Source of the DNA: Candidatus Contendibacter sp.
Lineage (GTDB): Bacteria > Pseudomonadota > Gammaproteobacteria > Competibacterales > Competibacteraceae
DNA: 64,000 nucleotides
Direction: 5' to 3'
NCBI GenBank assembly: GCA_029624765.1
Contig: JARSSO010000045.1
Coordinates: 124,001-188,000, forward strand
Both the position numbers and the translations under genes were made by a program. Shown piece by piece: positions 16,888-27,300 of the stretch (position 1 is the first letter of the stretch; every line of letters begins with the position of its first letter). The notes beneath the pieces are model-generated. The model saw nothing but the letters and a program-made list of their open reading frames with translations, made no database searches and had not been told where the DNA came from.

Positions 16888-19800
16888 ATGCCCGTTCTTA
16901 CTGGTTCCCCGCCTCCCCCGCGCCGTGATTCGATCCCGCGATCTGGTCGCGTGGCGGGTTATTCCGCCCTGGTCGCGGCGCTCGTTGCCTGCCTGTGGGC
17001 GGCGCTCCCCGCCCTGGCGGCGCCGGAGAGCGACCCAAGGCGCGAGGTGTTGATCCTGGCTTCCTATCATGCCGGCTTCGCCTGGGACGACGGGATCAAG
17101 CAGGCGGTGACCGACGTGCTCGAACCGACGAAAAACTCGTTGGAATTGCATTTCGAGTACATGGACACCAAACGGATCAACGACGCGGCTTACGCGCGAA
17201 TGCTCCACGATCTGTATCGCTACAAATACCGCGACACCCAGTTCGCGGTGATCATCGCCTCGGACAATTTCGCCTTCGACTTCCTGCGGAAATACCGCGA
17301 CGCACTGTTTCCAGGGGTTCCCGTGGTGTTCTGCGGGGTCAATTTTTTCCGGGACGAGATGCTGGCCGGACTACATTCGTTCACCGGAGCGGCGGAGAAA
17401 TTCGACGCGGCCGCGACGCTGGACATCATCGTCGGAGCGCACCCGACGATGAAGACGCTGTTCGTGCTCAACGACCCGGACCTGACCGGACGGGCCTGGG
17501 CCGACGATATCCGGCAACAGATTACCGGTCGATATCCACGCCTCGGGATCGACTACGCCGAGTCGATGACCGAGGCGCAAGCCATCGAGCGCGTTCGCGC
17601 GCTTCCCACCGATACGGTGGTGTTGCTGGGCGTCTTTTTGCGCGACGCCGATGGCCGCTACGTCAAGGCGCCCGATTTCGCCCGGCGGCTGACCGCCGCC
17701 AGTCCTGTTCCGGTCTACGGCCTGCTGGACCTGTATATCGGTTACGGCATCGTCGGCGGCCACATCATCGACGGCTACTATCAGGGCGAACTGGCCGCCC
17801 GCATGGCGCGACGGGTGTTGGACGGCGAAGCGGCGGATCGCATTCCGGTCCTCCAGCAGGGTGTGACCCGCCCGATGTTCGACTACATTCCACTGCGGCG
17901 TTTCGGCATCCCGGAAAGCGCCTTGCCCGAGGGCAGCGTCATTCTCAACAAGCCCTATTCGTTCTACGAAGCGCACCAGGGCAAGATTTTCGCGGCGGTG
18001 GCGTTCGCCACCGTCGCGACCGGCTTCATCTTTCTTCTGAGCGGCGCGCTCGTGGCCCGGCGAAAGGCGGAAGCGCGACTGCGTGACAGCCAGCAGCGGC
18101 TGACGCTCACTCTCGACGCGGTGAACGAAGGCGTGTGGGATTGGCGCGTTCCAACCGGCGAAACCGTTTTCAGCCCCCGCTATTACACGATGCTGGACTA
18201 CGAGCCGTATGAATTTCCGCAAACCCATGCCGCGTGGGTCGGCCTGCTTCATCCCGACGACGTCGAGCGCGCGGAACGGGAGATTCACCGACATTTCGAG
18301 GACGGCAACGCCTACGCCGTCGAATTTCGGATGCGGAACAAATCCGGAGGATGGCGCTGGATTCTGGCGCGGGGGCTGGTGGTGGCGCGCGACGCCGCTG
18401 GCCGCCCGCTGCGGATGGTGGGCACCCATACCGATATCACCGAGCGCAAGCAGGCGGAGCGAGAACTGATCGCCTACCGGGATCACTTGGAGGACCTGGT
18501 CAGGGAACGGACCGCCGATCTGGCGCGGGCCAAGGACGCAGCCGAAGCCGCGAATCGGGCGAAATCGTTTTTCCTGGCAAACATGAGCCACGAACTGCGC
18601 ACGCCGCTGAACGCGATCCTGGGTTTCTCAGCGCTGATGCGGCGGGATGCGTCCATCACCGACAGCCGCCTGCGGCAAAGCCTGGACATCATCAACCGCA
18701 GTGGCGAGCACCTGCTGGCCCTGATCAACGACATCCTGGACATGGCCAAGATCGAGGCCGGCCGCCTGCAAGCGCGGGTCAAGCCGTTCGATCTTGGCGC
18801 TCTGGCGCACGACGTCGTGGAGCTGATGCGGGGCCGGGCCACCGAAAAGGGTCTGAGGCTGCGGCTGGAACAATCCTCGGCGCTGCCCCGGCTGGTTCGC
18901 GGCGACGAAACCAAGCTGCGGCAAGTGCTGGTCAACCTGGTGGGCAACGCCATCAAGTTCACCGAGCGGGGCGAGGTGATCCTGCATCTGGGGGCCACGC
19001 CGGAGCCGCGCGGCTTGTGCTTGTCAATCGGGGTCGAGGACAGCGGAATCGGCATCGCGGCGGAAGATCAGGTTCGGATTTTCGACCCGTTCGCGCAAGT
19101 GGAAAAGACCGGCGCGCAAAAGGGAACCGGCCTGGGGCTGGCTATCACCCGGCAATTCGTGGAACTGATGGGTGGTCGGATCGGCGTGACCAGCCAGCTT
19201 GGGCGGGGCAGTTGTTTCCGGGTCGAGCTGCCGGTCGAGCCTACCACCGAGTCCGAGACGGCCACCGGCGCTTTCGATCCAGGCGAAGTGTTGACCCTGG
19301 AGCCGGGTCAGCCGGACTACCGGGTCCTGATCGTCGAGGACCAGCCGGAGAATGCCCAGATGCTGAGCCGGTTGCTGGAAGGGGCAGGGTTTCAGGTGCG
19401 AACGGCCGCGAACGGTATTCGGGCAATTGATCTGTTTCAACGCTGGCGGCCCCATTTCATCTGGATGGATCGGCGCCTGCCGGAGATGGACGGGTTGGAG
19501 GCAACCCGGCGCATCCGGGACCTGGAGGGCGGTCGGGAGGTCAAGATCGTCGCCCTGACCGCTTCCGTTTTCGTCGAACAGCACCAGGAAATGCTGGCGT
19601 CCGGGATGGACGAAGTGGTCCACAAGCCGTTTCAACCGGCGACGATCTTCGATTGCCTGGCTCGGCATCTGGGCGCGCGGTACCTCTATCAGGAACGCGC
19701 CGCGCCGTCCGCCGTCGCGGCAACGACCATCGATCCCGTGGCCCTGGCGGCATTGCCGGAAGCGTTGCGGCGGGAACTGGCGGACGCTCTGGTGGCTTTG

Positions 19801-19941
19801 GATACCGAACGCATCGATCCACTGATCGGGCGCGTGACCGAGCGGGACGCGGCAATGGGACAACTCTTGCGCCGATATGCCGACAACTACGATTACGACC
19901 CGATCATGAAGGCGTTGGCGCTGGACGGAAAGACCCACTGA
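16888..19941 (+). CDS. Hybrid sensor histidine kinase with periplasmic ABC-substrate-binding-like sensor
   Basis: 1017 residues. A signal/anchor segment (~22-45) is followed by a ~310-residue periplasmic domain resembling ABC substrate-binding proteins (REVLILASYHAGFAWDDG, VIIASDNFAFDFL, VVFCGVNFF). A second membrane helix (~365-390), a PAS/PAC domain (~400-520) and a coiled coil come next. HisKA has His568 in MSHELRTP; the HATPase domain has GNAIKFT, DSGIGIA and GTGLGLAI. The receiver domain carries Asp861 (IWMDRRLPEMDG). A ~90-residue helical tail follows; no Hpt histidine was identified. It should autophosphorylate in response to a periplasmic ligand and pass phosphate to its own receiver. 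It is divergent from srfB across 252 bases. No DNA-binding partner is adjacent. Confidence 0.9.
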   Translation: MPVLTGSPPPPRRDSIPRSGRVAGYSALVAALVACLWAALPALAAPESDPRREVLILASYHAGFAWDDGIKQAVTDVLEPTKNSLELHFEYMDTKRINDAAYARMLHDLYRYKYRDTQFAVIIASDNFAFDFLRKYRDALFPGVPVVFCGVNFFRDEMLAGLHSFTGAAEKFDAAATLDIIVGAHPTMKTLFVLNDPDLTGRAWADDIRQQITGRYPRLGIDYAESMTEAQAIERVRALPTDTVVLLGVFLRDADGRYVKAPDFARRLTAASPVPVYGLLDLYIGYGIVGGHIIDGYYQGELAARMARRVLDGEAADRIPVLQQGVTRPMFDYIPLRRFGIPESALPEGSVILNKPYSFYEAHQGKIFAAVAFATVATGFIFLLSGALVARRKAEARLRDSQQRLTLTLDAVNEGVWDWRVPTGETVFSPRYYTMLDYEPYEFPQTHAAWVGLLHPDDVERAEREIHRHFEDGNAYAVEFRMRNKSGGWRWILARGLVVARDAAGRPLRMVGTHTDITERKQAERELIAYRDHLEDLVRERTADLARAKDAAEAANRAKSFFLANMSHELRTPLNAILGFSALMRRDASITDSRLRQSLDIINRSGEHLLALINDILDMAKIEAGRLQARVKPFDLGALAHDVVELMRGRATEKGLRLRLEQSSALPRLVRGDETKLRQVLVNLVGNAIKFTERGEVILHLGATPEPRGLCLSIGVEDSGIGIAAEDQVRIFDPFAQVEKTGAQKGTGLGLAITRQFVELMGGRIGVTSQLGRGSCFRVELPVEPTTESETATGAFDPGEVLTLEPGQPDYRVLIVEDQPENAQMLSRLLEGAGFQVRTAANGIRAIDLFQRWRPHFIWMDRRLPEMDGLEATRRIRDLEGGREVKIVALTASVFVEQHQEMLASGMDEVVHKPFQPATIFDCLARHLGARYLYQERAAPSAVAATTIDPVALAALPEALRRELADALVALDTERIDPLIGRVTERDAAMGQLLRRYADNYDYDPIMKALALDGKTH

Positions 19942-19952
19942 ACGGCTGTCGC

Positions 19953-19969
19953 TGGCGCCCACGGCGCCA
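19953..19969. terminator. Hairpin between convergent genes
   Basis: TGGCGCC-CAC-GGCGCCA forms a perfect 7-bp stem with a 3-base loop just after the histidine kinase stop and before the convergent ppsR stop. There is no T-tract, so it may not be an efficient intrinsic terminator. Confidence 0.35.
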
Positions 19970-20050
19970 TCCGCCACCGGGCTTCGTTCATCCCCCCGGT
20001 GTTTCCTGCCTGGTTGGGCAACTTTTTGATGGTAGGACAGCTCGCGCCCG

Positions 20051-20842
20051 CTACCGTCCAACCCGTTCCAGGATTTCCTTGGCGCTGACCTCGACCGGTT
20101 TATTGGTGATGTCCACCACCGCGAATCCGCCCTGTAGAAACACGCGCCGGGCCGCCTCCAGTTCCTCGCGCAGCTTGAGCGGATTGCTGTAGCTCCCGCT
20201 CAGCGACACCTTGAGCCGGCGCTCGCGCCAGCGTCGGTGAACCAGTAGTTGGTCCGGATCGATGGTCAGTCCCACCACCCGCCGCCGGTGCAGTTGGAAC
20301 AGTTCCGGAGGCGGCTCCCCGCCGACCAGCGGCACGTTGGCGACCTTCCAGCCCAGCGAGGCCAGATAGAGGCTGATCGGGGTTTTGCCCACGCGCGACA
20401 CACCGACCAGCACAATGTCGGCTTGCCGCCATCCCGAGGGCTGACGGCCATCGTCGTGAGCCAGGGTGTAGTCGATGGCCTGGGCCCGTTCCAGAGCTTC
20501 GCGGTTTTGTTCCCGATAAAGACCCGGCCGTCCGACTGGGTCCGCACCCAGCACGACCTGCAACTGAGCCAGCAATGGCCCCATCAGATCGACCGCCAAC
20601 ACGCCGCGATCCCGAGCGAGCCGGTCGAGCGTCCGGCGCAGATCGGCATCGACGAGCGTATGCGCGATGAGTCCGTTGGTGGCCGCCGCTTGCGCGACCG
20701 CGCTTTCCAACTGTTCCGGTCGCCGGATACCGGCCACGACGCTGATCGTGACTTCCGCGTCCGGAAATTGCGCCAGCGCGGTTCGCAGCAGTTGCTCACC
20801 GCTGAACCCCGTTCCACCCGATACCACGAAGATGGATGTCAT
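20051..20842 (-). CDS. ppsR: Phosphoenolpyruvate synthase regulatory protein (kinase/pyrophosphorylase, DUF299)
   Basis: 263 residues, close to the usual ~270. It starts IFVVSGGTGFSGEQLLRTAL, the PpsR N-terminus (usually SDSTGxTAE), and has the P-loop GVSRVGKT (147-154) followed by PISLYLA and the VPLV strand. PpsR both phosphorylates (with ADP) and dephosphorylates the PEP synthase threonine next to the catalytic histidine, switching gluconeogenesis. In most Proteobacteria it is beside ppsA; no ppsA is present here. The gene starts 13 bases after the restriction-modification gene, so it may be read from the same transcript. Confidence 0.9.
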   Translation of the reverse strand: MTSIFVVSGGTGFSGEQLLRTALAQFPDAEVTISVVAGIRRPEQLESAVAQAAATNGLIAHTLVDADLRRTLDRLARDRGVLAVDLMGPLLAQLQVVLGADPVGRPGLYREQNREALERAQAIDYTLAHDDGRQPSGWRQADIVLVGVSRVGKTPISLYLASLGWKVANVPLVGGEPPPELFQLHRRRVVGLTIDPDQLLVHRRWRERRLKVSLSGSYSNPLKLREELEAARRVFLQGGFAVVDITNKPVEVSAKEILERVGR

Positions 20843-20855
20843 GTCGGTTTGAAAT

Positions 20856-23800
20856 TCAGGTTGTTCGCCAAGCCCGGTCCCGCGCCGCTGCGTAACCGGC
20901 GTCCAATTGCGATTGCAAAGCGACCAACGCCGCCAGCCGGCGAACCAGATCGGTCAGGTAAACCGCCTCGTCCAATCGCAAATCCCGCCCCAGCACCGTT
21001 TTTTCCCGATAGCTCAGCCACTTCTTGACGACTTGATAACCGCCGATGCCGTACTCCCATACCGACCGGGGCACGTTGGACAAATAAGCGACCTCGTTCA
21101 AGTAAAGATCGTAAGCGGGTTCCGCCATCGGCTCTTCGAGCGGGCGCGGCTCGATGCGTCCCTTGCCCGGCATGGTGACGCCGCCCTTGCCCGAATAGCC
21201 CCAACCCGCCGTCACGGCCAGTTCGCCAGCGTCCGGGTCGATGCTGCCGCCGCCGACCCGGCACATCGCGCCCACGGCCCGCAACTCCGGGCGAATCTTG
21301 CCGGCGGTTACCCCCGTCACGAGTCGGTCGATGTCCAGCAACGCAACAATCCGGCGACCCAGTTCGGCGGAAGCCAGCAGCGCATCCCGATCCGCCGGCA
21401 GCGGAATCCGAGGCCAATCCTGCCGAACCCCGTCGGCGTTCTCGGCTAAATACGCTGGACTGAAACCGATGGCGAGCGCGTGCAGCCAGAGCAGCGCGGC
21501 GGTCTCGGCGTCCCGGTCGGGATCGGGCAGTTTCAGGTGTTGGAGATAGGCTCGGGCGACCGGCGACAGATTGGCGGTGATGATCGGCTCTTGATCCATG
21601 CCGGCCAGCACGCCATTGGAGCCGTTTTTCTTGCTCGGTTGCGGCAATCGGCGCAGCCACACCGGGAAACAGGCGTTGTCCGGCATGATGAAATGGTCGT
21701 CCGACAGATCGGTGACCCAGTAACAGGGCGCTCCTTCCGGCACGGCCGAGGATCGGAACCGGGTCATGAAAAAGGCATTGCCTTCCCAGCACTGCTCCCA
21801 GTAACGCGGGCGCGGCTCGTTCCACAACGGCCGTACCGGCAGGTAATAGCACCAGCGGTTATCGAAGGCGCGCACCGCGTAGCGCCGCAATCGTTCGGGA
21901 TCGAAACGCTCGCTCGCCAGCAACTTGTCGCGGGTTTTTCGGGCGTCGAAACGGGCCGCATCACGAGTCAACCCGCCGTTCCGCGCCTCCAGCTCGGCCC
22001 AGCTCACCGCCGGATCGAAATAGGCGCGCATCCGCTGTTCCAGCGCGTCCCGGTCGATGTCGATCAAGCCGCCGCCGCGTTTTTCCATCAGGCCGTTGGT
22101 CGGCGGTTCGGCGCACAGGTCGAGAACGCTCGGCCAACCTTGATAAACCGCCGAAATCGTCATCGGGCGGAAGGAAAAGCGGTTCTCCCGGTTCGGTTGC
22201 GCCAATTGGTACTGGCCGTCGAAATCCGGCGCGTCCAGACTGGACAGCAATTGCGCCCGCCGCTCCGTCGCCCGCGCCGCGTCGATGTCGTCGCGAAATC
22301 GCACGACGGCCGAGCGATTGGCGGATTTGGAGCGACCGGTTTTGACCCAAAGCGACGTGACCACGCTTTGCCGAATCCCTTCGGAAAAACCGGAAATCAT
22401 GAAAATCGAGTCGCTGGTACGACCATCGGGAGCATATTCGTTCACCTTGCGATTGCCGTGCAGATGCTCCACCCAAATTTTGTCGAACGACTGCAAAAGA
22501 TGCTGGCGCAGCACCACGAACGACGGATCGCCCACCCAGGAATGATTCGAGATGTAGCAGACCACGCCGCGCCCGGTCTTGACGATCCGTCGCTCGGCGA
22601 CGCGGAAGAAGCGGACGTAAAGATCGTCCAGGTTGAACTTTTTGATCCCCCAGCCGCCGCCCGCGACCGGCTGGTTCAGGTTCTCCTTGTACGCCTCCAC
22701 CAGATCGCCCTCCTCGTCCGGGCTGACGCCGGCGAAGGCGTTATAAGGGGGATTGCCCAAGATCACCAGAATGGCCTTGCGCTGCTTGATGTCGTCGGCC
22801 TTGTCGCGTTCCTCCTGGAATTCCGGGAACGGAATGGCCATCTGCTGACCGGCCTGCGCCAGCGGTTCCCAGTTGGTCAGGGCATTGGTGAGGTAGATGC
22901 CGGCCCGCTCCCGATCCTCCCGCAGCGGCACGCCGAACTGCCGCAGCAGCAGACCCAGTTGCAAATGAGCGACCACGAAAGGCGCAGGCAGGATTTCGAA
23001 GCCGAAAACGCGCGTCAGCGCCGCCTGCTTGAGTTGGGCGGACGTCAAGGCCTCGCCGCCTTTCTCGTGCAAGGTTTGCCGAATCCGCCGCAACACCTCG
23101 ACCAAGTAGGCGCCGGTTCCGCAACAGGGATCGAGCACCATCACCGAAAGATCGGCCAAGCCGTCAGTCAAGCGCAATTCTTCGCGCAACACCGCATCCA
23201 CCCGCGCCACCTGATAGCGGACGATTTCCGGCGGCGTGTACCAGACGCCCAATTGCTTGCGCAGCGCGGGGTCGTAAGCTTTCAGGAACGGCTCGTAAAA
23301 ATACTGGACGGCGTACTCTTCCTCAAAATGCCTGAAAAATTCCTCCCGCACCACCCGGTTGAGCGCCCTGCCCGCCCAGTCCAGCACCTCATCGAGATGC
23401 AAGGGTTGCAGGCGCTTCGGCGTGGCGATTTGCTCAAACAGGCTGGCGATCATCGGGACGTGCAGATTCCAGGCGGCGGCCCGCCAGTCGAACAAACCGG
23501 TTCCACCCTGTCGCGCCCACAGCACCCAGGCGGAAAACACGCCGTAGAACAAGGTTTGCACCAGCGTCGCGCGGAAAAAGCGCTCGCCGCTACCGCCCTC
23601 GAATTTCAAGCCCAGCGCTCGTTCCAAACCCTCGCGCAGCAGCGCCAGACCGGGCAAATCGCTGGCGTTGTCCACTCGGGCACGGGCCTCGCGGGCGTGG
23701 GACGCGAGAAACCACGCCAAATCCTGTGGATCGGTCAACGGCGCGTTGAAAGTCAGGGCACGCGCCAGAAAATCCAGCAAGCGGTCGCCGAAGCGCGCGG

Positions 23801-24281
23801 CGGCTTGGCGCGGCTGGCGCAGCAGATCGAGAAATTCCGCTTCGCCGGCCGCCAGTTGCAACCGCTCCAACGGAACTATCTGGCCGGCAGCATCCCGACC
23901 GACCAGCACGAAATCGCGGTAATTGCTCACCAGCACCACGCCGTAATGCTGGGCGTAGCGCGTCACCTGCTCGGTGGCGGCGACGGTCAGAACCTCTTCG
24001 CTCCAGCCCTTGACCTCCACCGCGCCGCGCTCCGGTTTCTGTCCCGGCAACGGCTCGCTTTCGATTTCACCCTCGAACTGACCGGCGGTGAACAGCCCGA
24101 AATCGGGATTGCCAGCGCCGGTATCGCGCAATTGCAGCACAGCCCGGACCTTGGGCTCCAAGCGGTCACCAGCTTGATTCAGCAGGTTTTCCAGCGCGCC
24201 GTAATAGGAGGTTTCGGCGACGCCGCCACCGGTTTCGCGAATCTGGCCGAGTGCGGCGAGGTAGGTTTCGAGGGGGTGCAT
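20856..24281 (-). CDS. Single-chain type IIG/ISP-like restriction-modification enzyme
   Basis: 1141 residues. Near the N-terminus Asp60 in GNPDFG and EVK (89-91) fit a PD-(D/E)XK nuclease site. The N6-adenine methylase domain has motif I DPCCGTG (384-390) and motif IV NPPY (510-513), preceded by a helical connector (LGVWYTPPEIVRYQV). The C-terminal third resembles the type ISP specificity domain (AVRAFDNRWCYYL, DLSDDHFIMPD, YLSNVP..VWEYGIGGYQV). No helicase motifs are present, unlike LlaBIII-type ISP enzymes (~1570 residues), so this looks like a compact fused nuclease-methylase-recognition protein. No other restriction genes are adjacent. Target sequence unknown. Confidence 0.82.
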   Translation of the reverse strand: MHPLETYLAALGQIRETGGGVAETSYYGALENLLNQAGDRLEPKVRAVLQLRDTGAGNPDFGLFTAGQFEGEIESEPLPGQKPERGAVEVKGWSEEVLTVAATEQVTRYAQHYGVVLVSNYRDFVLVGRDAAGQIVPLERLQLAAGEAEFLDLLRQPRQAAARFGDRLLDFLARALTFNAPLTDPQDLAWFLASHAREARARVDNASDLPGLALLREGLERALGLKFEGGSGERFFRATLVQTLFYGVFSAWVLWARQGGTGLFDWRAAAWNLHVPMIASLFEQIATPKRLQPLHLDEVLDWAGRALNRVVREEFFRHFEEEYAVQYFYEPFLKAYDPALRKQLGVWYTPPEIVRYQVARVDAVLREELRLTDGLADLSVMVLDPCCGTGAYLVEVLRRIRQTLHEKGGEALTSAQLKQAALTRVFGFEILPAPFVVAHLQLGLLLRQFGVPLREDRERAGIYLTNALTNWEPLAQAGQQMAIPFPEFQEERDKADDIKQRKAILVILGNPPYNAFAGVSPDEEGDLVEAYKENLNQPVAGGGWGIKKFNLDDLYVRFFRVAERRIVKTGRGVVCYISNHSWVGDPSFVVLRQHLLQSFDKIWVEHLHGNRKVNEYAPDGRTSDSIFMISGFSEGIRQSVVTSLWVKTGRSKSANRSAVVRFRDDIDAARATERRAQLLSSLDAPDFDGQYQLAQPNRENRFSFRPMTISAVYQGWPSVLDLCAEPPTNGLMEKRGGGLIDIDRDALEQRMRAYFDPAVSWAELEARNGGLTRDAARFDARKTRDKLLASERFDPERLRRYAVRAFDNRWCYYLPVRPLWNEPRPRYWEQCWEGNAFFMTRFRSSAVPEGAPCYWVTDLSDDHFIMPDNACFPVWLRRLPQPSKKNGSNGVLAGMDQEPIITANLSPVARAYLQHLKLPDPDRDAETAALLWLHALAIGFSPAYLAENADGVRQDWPRIPLPADRDALLASAELGRRIVALLDIDRLVTGVTAGKIRPELRAVGAMCRVGGGSIDPDAGELAVTAGWGYSGKGGVTMPGKGRIEPRPLEEPMAEPAYDLYLNEVAYLSNVPRSVWEYGIGGYQVVKKWLSYREKTVLGRDLRLDEAVYLTDLVRRLAALVALQSQLDAGYAAARDRAWRTT

Positions 24282-24317
24282 GGGGCTTACTTGCGAGCAA
24301 AATCGAGTTTTTAAATG

Positions 24318-27300
24318 TTAGGACATCCCCACCAGCTTCATTTCACCCTTCACTGCCTCCCGCTCCGCCAGTTCCGCCGCTTCCTCGGCGCTGTGATGAA
24401 CCTTGCGCGCCAGCAGCGTGTAGGCCACCGGCACCACGGACAGAGTCAAAAATGTCCCCAGCAGCAGGCCGCCGACGATGACCCAACCGATTTGCTGGCG
24501 GCTTTCCGCGCCCGCGCCGACCGCCAGCGCCAGCGGAATCGCGCCGAGAATGGTCGCCAGCGTGGTCATCAGGATCGGTCGCAGCCGGAGCGTCGCCGCC
24601 TCCAGCACCGCTTCGCGCCGGTCCAGCCCGGTCGAGCGCAACTGGTTGGCGAATTCCACGATCAGAATACCGTTCTTGGTGATCAGGCCAACCAGCATCA
24701 CCAGACCGATCTGGCTATAGACGTTCAAGGTGCCGCCAGTCAGGAACAGGGCCAGCAACGCGCCAGTGACCGCCAGGGGCACGGTCAGCATGATCACGAA
24801 CGGCGAGACGAAGCTCTCGAACTGCGCCGACAGCACCAGATAGATGAAAATCAGCGCCAGCACGAAGGTCACGTACAGCGTCGCGCCGGATTCGCGGAAT
24901 TCGCGCGACTGGCCATCCAGCGCCGTCCGCGCGTTCTCGCCCAACACCTCGTCGACGGTTTTATCCATGAAATCCAGCGCCTCGCCCAGGGTGTAACCGG
25001 GCGCGATGTTGGCGGAAATCACGGCCGCCCGTTGCCGGTTGAAGTGGTTCAACTCCTTGGGCGCGACGGTTTCCGCCACCTCGATCAGATTCGAAAGTTG
25101 CACCAATTGCCCGTTGCGCCCGCGCACGAAGATGGCGGTCAGGTCGGTCGGCTGTTCGCGGTCCTGGTCCTTGAGTTGCACGATCACGTCGTACTGCTGG
25201 CCTTCCCGCTTGAAGCGGGTCACCTGCCGCCCGCCGAGCAGGGTTTCCAGCGTGTGGCCGATTTCCTCCACGTCGGCGCCGACGGCGGCGATCTTGTCCC
25301 GCTTGAGCACGACGGACAACTGTGGTTTGTTCAAACGCAAGTCGGTATCCGCGTTCGCCATGCCCGGATATTGCCGGGCTTTGGCCAAGAGTTGATCGAC
25401 CATCTTCTGCAATTCCGCGTAGCTGTTGGCCTGGATGACGAACTGCACGGCCGGATTGCGGAAACTCTGTCCCAGGGAGGGCGGATTGATCGGAAACGCC
25501 AGCACGCCGGGCAGGCCGCCGAACATCTTTGGGGCCAGTTCCTTGGCGATATCCTGCTGTTTGCGCTGGCGCTCCTCCCACGGTTTCAGCCGCACGAACG
25601 ACAGCGCGCTGTTCACCGGGTTGGGTCTTTCCAAACCCGGCGCGACGGAGACGAGGTACGAAGCCACTTCGGGAATGGCCTGGTAAAACTGCTCCAGTTG
25701 CCGGGCGTAACCGTCGGTGTAGGCCAGGGTCGCCCCTTCCGGCGCGACGATCACGCCGATGATGGTTCCGCGATCCTCCAGCGGCGACAGTTCCGATTTC
25801 AGGTGCAGGAACAGCCAGACCGCGCCGGCCCCGGTGGCGAAGAACAACGCCACGACCAGCCAGCGCCAGTCGAGCGCCCACACCAGCGCCCTGCGATAAC
25901 CGCGATTCATGGCTTGAAAGAACTGCTCGCTGAGATTGAACAACCAGTTGTGTTTCCGCTGGTGATGCAGCAGCTTGGAGCACATCATCGGCGTCAGGGT
26001 CAGGGCGGTGAAACCGGACACCAGCACCGCCGCCGCCACGGTGAAAGCGAATTCGGTGAACAGACGCCCGGTGTTGCCGGTCATGAACGCCAGCGGGGTA
26101 AACACCGCCGCTAGCGTCAGGGTCATCGCCACGACCGCAAAGGCGATTTCCCTGGAGCCTTGCAACGCTGCCCGAAACGGTGGCATTCCCTCCTCGATAT
26201 GACGGTGGATGTTCTCCAGCACCACGATGGCGTCGTCCACCACCAGGCCGATGGCCAGTACCAGCCCCAACAGCGTCAGGGTATTGATGGTGAACCCCAG
26301 CGCGTACAGAAAGATGAACGCGCCGATCAACGACACCGGGATGGTCACGAACGGAATGACCGTCGCCCGCCAGTTGCGCAGGAACAGAAAAATGACCGCC
26401 ACCACCAGCGCCAGGGCTTCCACCATGGTGCGATAAACCGCCTCGATCGACTTTTCGATGAAGATCGAACCGTCGAAGCCGATGAGGATTTTCATGCCCT
26501 CCGGCAAACTGGCTTCAAGTCCCGGCAGTAGGGCCTTGACCGACTGGGCCACGCCCAGCGTGTTGGCGGTGGATTGCTTGACGATGCCCAAGCCCACCGA
26601 TGGATTGCCGTTGACCCGGACGGCGTTGCGCTCGTCCGCCGCGCCGATCTCGGCGTGGCCGATGTCGCGCAAGCGGATCGGATAGCCTTTGGTTTCCTTC
26701 AGAATCAAATCGTTGAACTGCTCGGGCACGCGCAAATCCGATTCGGTCAGCACGGTGAATTCGCGCTGGCGCGATTCGATGCGGCCGGATGGCAGTTCGA
26801 TGTTCTGCTTTTTCAGCGCATCTTCCACGTCTTGCGGTGTCAAGCCATAAGCGGCCATCCGGTCACGGTCCAACCATAGGCGCATGGCGTAGCGCCGCTC
26901 GCCGGCGATGATGACGCTGGCCACCCCCGGCAAGGCTTGCAGGCGATCCACGACGACGCGGTCGGCGTAGTCGGTGATCTCCAGCGCGCTGTGCCGGGTG
27001 CTGGAAAAGGCCAGCCACATGATGGCCTGCGCGTCGGCCTCGATCTTGGCGACCACGGGATCGTTGGTCTCGTCCGGCAGCCGGCTACGCACGCGGGACA
27101 CCCGGTCGCGCACGTCGTTGGCGGCGGCGTCCACGTCCCGCTCCAGCAGAAACTCGACCGTGATCTGGCTGACTTCCTCGCGGCTGACCGATTTGATGGT
27201 CCGCACGCCCTCGATGCCGGCCAGCGAATCCTCCAGCGGCTGGGTCACCTGGCTTTCCATGATTTCGGCGCTGGCGCCCGGATAGACCGTGCGCACCGAC

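Noticed and set aside
21480..24314. A 944-codon open frame on the plus strand opposite the restriction-modification gene
   Set aside because: It mirrors the real gene, has no motif and is rich in Arg, His and Gln as expected of a GC-rich antisense shadow. Similar long shadows lie opposite srfC (3591-5843) and the RND pump (24315-26114).
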